36,937 bases of DNA. Origin: Treponema sp. (GTDB lineage: Bacteria > Spirochaetota > Spirochaetia > Treponematales > Treponemataceae). Under the pieces are notes generated by a model. That model was not told the DNA's origin and ran no database searches. It saw only the letters and a list, made by a program, of their open reading frames with translations. Position 1 is the stretch's first letter; each line of letters starts with the position of its first letter. A program made the position numbers and the translations under genes. Location: assembly GCA_016287815.1 (NCBI GenBank), contig JAEEWW010000015.1, positions 1 to 36,937 on the forward strand, given 5' to 3'. Below are positions 32,330 to 36,937 of this stretch, one piece after another.

Positions 32330-33035
32330 TATAAAAAATCTTCAGGTATCTTACGGTGGAATTAAAGCCCTTAACGGAATCGACCTTGAAGTTCCGGAAG
32401 GCAAAATCGTAACTTTAATCGGTTCAAATGGAGCCGGAAAATCAACTCTTTTGCGGACAATAAGCGGACTTGTAAAAGCAACATCAGGTTCTATAAATTT
32501 CAACGGAAAAGAAATTCTTGGCATGCCGATTAATAAAATCTGTGCTGAAAGAATTGCCCTTGTTCCAGAAGGCCGCCATGTTTTTACAGATTTAACCGTA
32601 CAGGAAAATCTGATGATTGGCGCATACCTCAGAAACGATAAAAAAGAAATAGAAAAAGACATGGAATGGGTTTTTCAGTTGTTCCCGATTTTAAAACAGC
32701 GTTCATGGCAGTTTGCAGGAACACTTTCCGGTGGCGAACAGCAGATGCTTGCAGTTGGAAGAGCTTTAATGAGCCGCCCGAAAGTAATAATGATGGACGA
32801 GCCTTCGTTAGGACTCGCACCACTTATCGTTCAGCAGATTTTTGAAATAATCAAGGAAATCAATAAAAGCGGTGTAACAATTCTTCTTGTTGAACAGAAT
32901 GCAAACATGGCATTAAAAACAGCCGACATTGCCTATGTTCTTGAAACAGGAAACATTGTCCTTAAAGGCTCTGGAGAAGAACTCCTTTCTAACGAGGCCG
33001 TAAAAGAAGCATACCTCGGAAAAAAGAAAAAATAG
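32322..33035 (+). CDS. livF: Branched-chain amino-acid type ABC ATPase LivF
   Basis: A 237-residue ATPase with Walker A GSNGAGKSTLL, RIALVPEGRHVFTDLTVQENL (LivF hallmark), signature LSGGEQQMLAVGRAL and Walker B VIMMDEPSLGLAP. It starts at ATG 32322 with GGGGAGG 6-8 bases upstream; an upstream TTG in the same frame overlaps that site and is not used. The start lies inside the end of livG. Last gene of the importer operon. Confidence 0.93.
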   Translation: MLNIKNLQVSYGGIKALNGIDLEVPEGKIVTLIGSNGAGKSTLLRTISGLVKATSGSINFNGKEILGMPINKICAERIALVPEGRHVFTDLTVQENLMIGAYLRNDKKEIEKDMEWVFQLFPILKQRSWQFAGTLSGGEQQMLAVGRALMSRPKVIMMDEPSLGLAPLIVQQIFEIIKEINKSGVTILLVEQNANMALKTADIAYVLETGNIVLKGSGEELLSNEAVKEAYLGKKKK

Positions 33036-33044
33036 TCCTTATAG

Positions 33045-33074
33045 TTGACACAACACGGCTAAGGCTTTTATAGT
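33045..33074 (+). promoter_or_regulatory. Promoter of the PfkB kinase gene
   Basis: TTGACA (33045-33050), 18-base spacer, TATAGT (33069-33074). The ATG at 33081 is 7 bases downstream of the -10, exactly where transcription should start; no ribosome site is present. Confidence 0.75.
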
Positions 33075-33080
33075 TTAAAC

Positions 33081-34013
33081 ATGGCATCAAATTCCCTGCG
33101 ACAAAAGATTTTAAGCATTGGTAATGTTTCCGTTGACATAAAAGCCTATAGTCCGGAAGAAGACAACAACGAATCCTACCGCGATGGAACAATTGAACTT
33201 GTTCCAGGCGGAGTTGGCCGCGGGATGGCCGTAAACCTCAAGCACCTTGGACTTAATTCCTACATTTTTTCATGCGTCGGTAATGATATTTTCGGCAATT
33301 ATTTAAAAGACGGTCTTGAAGCCGAAAAAGTTAATACAACACTTTTGCGCCGCAGTACAAATTACAAAACCGCGCTTTTTTCTGTTATGGCAAGCATAGG
33401 ACAGCGCGCTTCATGCATTTACAACACTAACATCCTGCGCGAAATAGTTTTAGACGATGATGCCTTGGATTTTATCAGAAAAGAAAAAATCACTAATTTC
33501 GTAATGGATTCAAATCTTAACCCGGAAACACTGGAAGCTTTTTACAACTTAAAATCCAGGGATAATAGCATCTTTATATTTCAAAATGCCACTTCACCGG
33601 ATATAGCAAAAAAATCACTTCCTTTTGCAAGACTTATAGATTTATTTGCCTGCAATGAATTTGAAGCGCAGGCAATTCTTGAAGAAGAAGCCGTTCCTGA
33701 TCTGGCAACAGCCGATAAGATGCAGGCACTGGGACTAAAAAACTTTATCATTACCTTTGGTAAACGCGGAGTAATGGTAAGAATCGGAAGTGAAACATGG
33801 ATTGAACCACCCTACACTCCTTCGCACATTGTAGATACAATCGGAGCAGGCGATGCATTTGCCTCTGGCTTTATAATGGGTTTTCTTGAAAAAAAGAACA
33901 TCAAGCAGTGCATTCACTACGGACTTGCCTGTGCAAAAGAAACGCTGCTTACAAAACAGACAGTAAGCAGCACGCTTACGCGCGATTTTCTGGAATCATA
34001 CAAAAACGAATAG
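33081..34013 (+). CDS. PfkB-family sugar/nucleoside kinase
   Basis: A 310-residue ribokinase-family kinase. The N-terminal ILSIGNVSVDIKAYS and substrate motif VPGGVGRGMAVNLKHLG, and the C-terminal ATP/catalytic motif DTIGAGDAFASGFIMG with the catalytic Asp, are present. The GGVGRGMAVN form is like pseudouridine kinases (PsuK) and related nucleoside kinases rather than fructokinases, but no psuG glycosidase gene is adjacent, so the substrate is open. It has its own promoter. The stop codon TAG is the start of the terminator stem. Confidence 0.8.
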   Translation: MASNSLRQKILSIGNVSVDIKAYSPEEDNNESYRDGTIELVPGGVGRGMAVNLKHLGLNSYIFSCVGNDIFGNYLKDGLEAEKVNTTLLRRSTNYKTALFSVMASIGQRASCIYNTNILREIVLDDDALDFIRKEKITNFVMDSNLNPETLEAFYNLKSRDNSIFIFQNATSPDIAKKSLPFARLIDLFACNEFEAQAILEEEAVPDLATADKMQALGLKNFIITFGKRGVMVRIGSETWIEPPYTPSHIVDTIGAGDAFASGFIMGFLEKKNIKQCIHYGLACAKETLLTKQTVSSTLTRDFLESYKNE

Positions 34014-34051
34014 CGCAAAAAAACGCCGCAAATTGCGGCGTTTTTTTGCGC
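34013..34051. terminator. Bidirectional intrinsic terminator after the kinase
   Basis: A 17-bp perfect stem, arms 34013-34029 and 34035-34051, containing a seven-A run before and a seven-T run after a CGCCGC/GCGGCG core, works in either direction. The first base is the last base of the kinase stop codon. Confidence 0.85.
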
Positions 34052-34078
34052 CATGGATGGCGCACTTTTAATTGACAA

Positions 34079-34100
34079 GGCAGTTTCAACAGAAACTGCC
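34079..34100. terminator. Hairpin before the chemoreceptor end
   Basis: GGCAGTTTC and GAAACTGCC form a 9-bp perfect stem around AACA. It directly abuts the next hairpin. It may reinforce termination of the chemoreceptor transcript or insulate the converging units. Confidence 0.55.
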
Positions 34101-34134
34101 CAGTTATAAAAAGCAGGGATGCTTTTTATAACTG
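34101..34134 (-). terminator. 15-bp hairpin after the chemoreceptor gene
   Basis: CAGTTATAAAAAGCA pairs perfectly with TGCTTTTTATAACTG around GGGA, one base from the chemoreceptor's stop codon. On the minus strand the descending arm contains GCTTTTTATAACTG, a U-rich end of the terminator type. Confidence 0.7.
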
Positions 34135-34135
34135 A

Positions 34136-36250
34136 TTATACCTTAAACAAGTCTATCTGTTCACCAATCTTAACAATCGAATTCTTAACATCGCTTGAAA
34201 TATCATCCAGAGAAACCCCAGTTTCGTGAATCTTCCTTGCACCATCGGCCATTTTTTCCATGCCGTTCTTCATAGCTGCAGAAGATTCCTGCAAGGTCTT
34301 CATTTCCTGCATGATTACGTTACTCTTTACAGACATATCTTTTGAAGCTGTATGAACTTCAACTGTACTGTCGTTCATAGATTTAAGAGCTTCGCTAATC
34401 TGCTTAGAACCTGCATTCTGTTCTTCCATTGCTGCCTTAATCTGAATTACAAGCTGATCTGTTTCTTTAATCTTTTCGGATACAGAAGCAAAGGCTGCAC
34501 TAGAGGCTGCTGAAGCAGAAACAACTTCGTTAATGGATTCCTGAATCTTACTAAGCTGTTCACCGATTGTCTTAGACTGAGAAGATGAAGTTTCAGAAAG
34601 CTTACGGATTTCATCAGCAACAACGCTGAATCCTTTTCCTGCTTCACCGGCATGAGCAGCTTCAATTGCCGCATTCATGGCAAGAAGGTTTGTCTGAGCC
34701 GCAATAGTTGAAATTGCAAGGTTTGCTTCCTGAAGCATCTGTGACTGAGTTTCAATCTGTTCAATACGTTCGTTAACATCCTGCTGTTTAGTAAATCCAG
34801 TCTGAGCATTTTCTGCAAGAGATTCAAAAGAATCTGCCATTTTATCTACAGAATGGTTTACAGATGTAATGTTACCAATCATTTCTTCTACAGCCGCAGA
34901 AGCCTGACTTACACCAGTAGACTGGCTGTCAATCATAGAATCAAGAGTTGAAATTCCAGTAGATATTTCGTTAATTGCAGTTGAAGTCTGTTCAACACAC
35001 TTTGCAGATTCAGAAATCTGACCATGAATAGTCGTAATAATATCAGTAATCTGGTTAATTGCATTAACTGTATCTTCTGTCTGAGCAGAAAGGTTATCAC
35101 CAGATTCCTGCAACTCTGTTTTAGAATCTTTAACTTCCCTGATAATTGTCTGCAAGCGGTCACAGAATGAATCAAAGTGAATTACAAGCCAGCCGATTTC
35201 ATCACGAATAAAGAGTTTACATCTCTTTGTTAAATCTGCTTCACCGGTAGACATCTCTTTTAACTGATTAGAAACATTCTTGATACGCCACATAAGCCAG
35301 TTTACAAAGAATGAACTTAAAACAATAAGGATTATTGCAAGGACTACAGCACTTGGAGCTACAACCTTTATAGTTTTATTACGGTTAGCTTCAATAGAAG
35401 CCATACTCTTTGCAACAAAAAGCATACCTGTTGAAGAGCCGTCACTTGCAGTTAAAGGAGCATAAATAGAAAGATAATTCTTACCTAAAATTATGTTCTT
35501 ACCGTGATAAATCTGCTTATTTTTCAGAACCATATCAATTATGGTCTGATTATCAAGTTTTGTTCCAACAGCGCGATTTCCTTTATCATCCGTAATGGTT
35601 GTAGAAACACGCTCTATATCCTTAAATATAGTACAAACTGCTCCGTAGCTTTTTCCAACCATATCAGGAATAATTTCCCTTGAAAGATTGTAACCAACAA
35701 TAACAGTTCCAATAAGATTTCCGCCGTTAACAAGAATTGGTGAAGCAGAAACAATTCCATAAGGAATATTGGAAAAAGATTCCATACCGTATACAGGCTT
35801 CCTTGATGACATAGCTTTTTTTACGGCAGGGCTGTTCATTACAGAGCCTTCACGGCATCCGTAAGAAGCACCAGAAACAATGTTCCCTGTTGCATTTGAA
35901 ATTGCAATAAAATCAACCCCAAGCTGTATGCCGTTTTCTTTTACAAGAGCCTGAATGGCAGCACTATTTTCATTTACAACAAGATGCTGAAGTTCAGGAT
36001 TTTCTGAAAGGATTTCACCATAATGTATGGCGTTTTCTCCCCAGTTACTGAGGATGGTACTTACACCAACATTGGTGTATTCAAGATTCTTACGATTTTC
36101 TTCAATAAAACTGCTGTAGAAAATATTAAGCGTTAAAGTAGCACTTACCGCACCGGCAATAATTACTACTCCACCTATCATTCCTAAAAGTTTTGTTGCT
36201 ATCTGAATATCTTTTTTATATTTGGTCGCAAATCGATCTAGTTCCTTCAT
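34136..36250 (-). CDS. Methyl-accepting chemotaxis protein (Cache-type sensor)
   Basis: A 704-residue chemoreceptor. A first membrane helix (about 26-48) is followed by a periplasmic sensor of about 240 residues resembling a Cache domain (DFIAISNATGNIVSGASYG, SASPILVNGGNLIGTVIVGYN), a second helix at about 292-314, HAMP at about 315-370, a long coiled coil and the conserved signalling tip AAQTNLLAMNAAIEAAHAG with AGKGFSVVADEIRKLSE. It relays ligand signals through CheW/CheA to the flagella. The ATG at 36250 follows AGGAGG at 5 bases; an upstream in-frame Met lacks a site. The ligand is unknown. No CheB/CheR pentapeptide tail is seen (the C-terminus is IDLFKV). Confidence 0.93.
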   Translation of the reverse strand: MKELDRFATKYKKDIQIATKLLGMIGGVVIIAGAVSATLTLNIFYSSFIEENRKNLEYTNVGVSTILSNWGENAIHYGEILSENPELQHLVVNENSAAIQALVKENGIQLGVDFIAISNATGNIVSGASYGCREGSVMNSPAVKKAMSSRKPVYGMESFSNIPYGIVSASPILVNGGNLIGTVIVGYNLSREIIPDMVGKSYGAVCTIFKDIERVSTTITDDKGNRAVGTKLDNQTIIDMVLKNKQIYHGKNIILGKNYLSIYAPLTASDGSSTGMLFVAKSMASIEANRNKTIKVVAPSAVVLAIILIVLSSFFVNWLMWRIKNVSNQLKEMSTGEADLTKRCKLFIRDEIGWLVIHFDSFCDRLQTIIREVKDSKTELQESGDNLSAQTEDTVNAINQITDIITTIHGQISESAKCVEQTSTAINEISTGISTLDSMIDSQSTGVSQASAAVEEMIGNITSVNHSVDKMADSFESLAENAQTGFTKQQDVNERIEQIETQSQMLQEANLAISTIAAQTNLLAMNAAIEAAHAGEAGKGFSVVADEIRKLSETSSSQSKTIGEQLSKIQESINEVVSASAASSAAFASVSEKIKETDQLVIQIKAAMEEQNAGSKQISEALKSMNDSTVEVHTASKDMSVKSNVIMQEMKTLQESSAAMKNGMEKMADGARKIHETGVSLDDISSDVKNSIVKIGEQIDLFKV

Positions 36251-36306
36251 AATGCCCTCCTGATAAATCTGCAATTAATATTATTAAATTAGAATAGTCT
36301 ACCATT

Positions 36307-36335
36307 ATTATATCACATCGGTATAAAAACAACAA
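36307..36335 (-). promoter_or_regulatory. Probable promoter of the chemoreceptor gene
   Basis: Minus-strand TTGTTG (36335-36330), 17-base spacer, TATAAT (36312-36307), about 55 bases before the start codon. An ACCGATG stretch just upstream of the -10 faintly recalls a flagellar sigma-28 -10, but the match is poor. Confidence 0.5.
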
Positions 36336-36380
36336 AAAATTAGACTTTTTCAATATTATCTTAAGTAATGATACACCTGA

Positions 36381-36517
36381 TATAATTAAAATTCAATAAA
36401 AATCTCAACAGGAGGAACTAAAAAAAACGATATCCATAAGAAAAACCTGATTATTTACCTAACGCGGTACCCGGAGTCTCTTAGCATGCCGCTATCACAA
36501 TGAGTAATGAGTTAGAT
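36381..36517 (+). other. Unassigned intergenic stretch with an orphan -10 box, Shine-Dalgarno and GC-rich block
   Basis: A TATAAT (36381-36386) is followed by a perfect AGGAGG (36410-36415) on the plus strand, but no start codon or reading frame follows. ACG at 36427 is at about the right distance and would give only an eight-codon frame. A GC-rich block (36464-36492), bounded by GCGGTA and TGCCGC as a weak stem, follows. This may be the relic of a gene start or of a lost element. Confidence 0.35.
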
Positions 36518-36937
36518 TTAGCTTTCTAGAATTAAATCACAGGTTTCTGCCTTTGTTACGGCAATCAAATCTTCCGGCGAAATTATAATATTCTGTCCGC
36601 GTACACCGGCACTTATATAAACTTTTTCAAATTCCAGTGCCTGGCTGTCTATAAACGTACGGTACTGGCGGCGCATTCCGATTGGAGAGCAGCCTCCGCG
36701 GACATAACCTGTAAGTGCTAAAAGCTCTTCAGGCTTTACAGGATTGATTTCTGAAGCCCCTGCTGCCTGACGGGCTTTTTTCAAGTTGATTTCGCACATT
36801 GCGCTCTGGCAAAAAACGCAGATTTCCTTGGAATCAGTTCTCATAACGATTGTTTTAAAAACGATTTTCGGGTCAATTCCAAGTTTTTTAGCAGTTCTTT
36901 CTGCGGCTCCTTTTTCAAGTTCATGTTCACCATCATC
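36518..36937 (-). CDS. YbaK-type aminoacyl-tRNA deacylase, 5' end outside the window
   Basis: The C-terminal 139 residues of a Cys-tRNA(Pro)/Cys-tRNA(Cys) deacylase-like protein; the frame is open through the right edge (EHELEKGAAERTAKKLGIDP), beyond the internal Met that begins at 36844, so the true start lies outside. Seen: IVFKTIVMRTD, the conserved Lys-Ala block NLKKARQAAGAS and the signature YVRGGCSPIGMRR. YbaK-like enzymes remove mischarged Cys from tRNA(Pro). The stop is followed by the unassigned intergenic region; no clear terminator is seen. Confidence 0.88.
   Translation of the reverse strand, partial: DDGEHELEKGAAERTAKKLGIDPKIVFKTIVMRTDSKEICVFCQSAMCEINLKKARQAAGASEINPVKPEELLALTGYVRGGCSPIGMRRQYRTFIDSQALEFEKVYISAGVRGQNIIISPEDLIAVTKAETCDLILES

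Noticed and set aside
36464..36492. Possible tRNA or known riboswitch in the GC-rich block
   Set aside because: Too short for a tRNA and lacks T-loop consensus; no known riboswitch core was recognised.
1..36937. CRISPR arrays, insertion sequences, prophage, toxin-antitoxin or defence islands
   Set aside because: No spaced direct repeats, transposase, integrase or recognised defence genes were seen; all coding regions fit housekeeping, transport or regulation.

Overview
This 36.9 kb window is AT-rich, densely coded bacterial chromosome. The gene content suggests a spirochaete of the genus Treponema, probably a gut or rumen type: lipoproteins with spirochaete-style lipoboxes, a Cache-type chemoreceptor, a Gld-like ABC operon with a DUF4340 protein, and a second-type ClpP. 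This placement is inference from protein character only; no rRNA is present. I see no phage, insertion sequence, CRISPR array or tRNA, so this is mostly housekeeping and metabolic chromosome.

Layout from the left. (1) A cut-off NTF2-like gene faces a four-gene operon (ArsR regulator, ArsP-type permease, small thioredoxin, C_GCAxxG_C_C protein) with a near-consensus promoter sitting inside an inverted repeat. (2) A DUF1848 Fe-S protein diverges from a 2H phosphoesterase. (3) A zinc operon on the minus strand reads zur, small Cys/His membrane protein, COG0523 GTPase, znuA, with two Fur-family boxes flanking its promoter. (4) A CPBP membrane protease diverges from a YczE-like membrane protein, followed by two tandem MgtC/SapB genes. 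(5) A four-gene Gld-like ABC exporter operon runs on the plus strand. (6) A complete tryptophan operon, trpE-trpGD-trpCF-trpB-trpA, runs on the minus strand from a consensus promoter. (7) clpP, a UPF0158-GNAT fusion, a DbpA-type RNA-binding protein and a metallo-beta-lactamase-fold hydrolase run on the plus strand. (8) A YfcE-like phosphodiesterase and a lipoprotein form a minus-strand pair. (9) A full branched-chain amino-acid type ABC importer (livJ-H-M-G-F) is followed by a PfkB sugar or nucleoside kinase. (10) A methyl-accepting chemotaxis protein and a cut-off YbaK-type deacylase close the window.

The trp operon should give tryptophan prototrophy from chorismate, while the liv operon imports an amino acid or similar small solute. 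The zinc operon looks like a zinc-starvation module in which Zur represses its own operon; the membrane components ZnuB and ZnuC are not here and must lie elsewhere. The ArsR operon looks like a metalloid or thiol-linked efflux and redox module.

The least explained sequence is non-coding. The roughly 300 bases between livJ and livH hold a chain of perfect stem-loops. An 11-bp inverted repeat covers the ribosome binding site of the COG0523 gene. Two or three genes have promoters placed so that the start codon falls at the expected transcription start (possible leaderless mRNAs). Before the deacylase gene there is a plus-strand -10 box and Shine-Dalgarno with no gene behind them, next to a GC-rich block.
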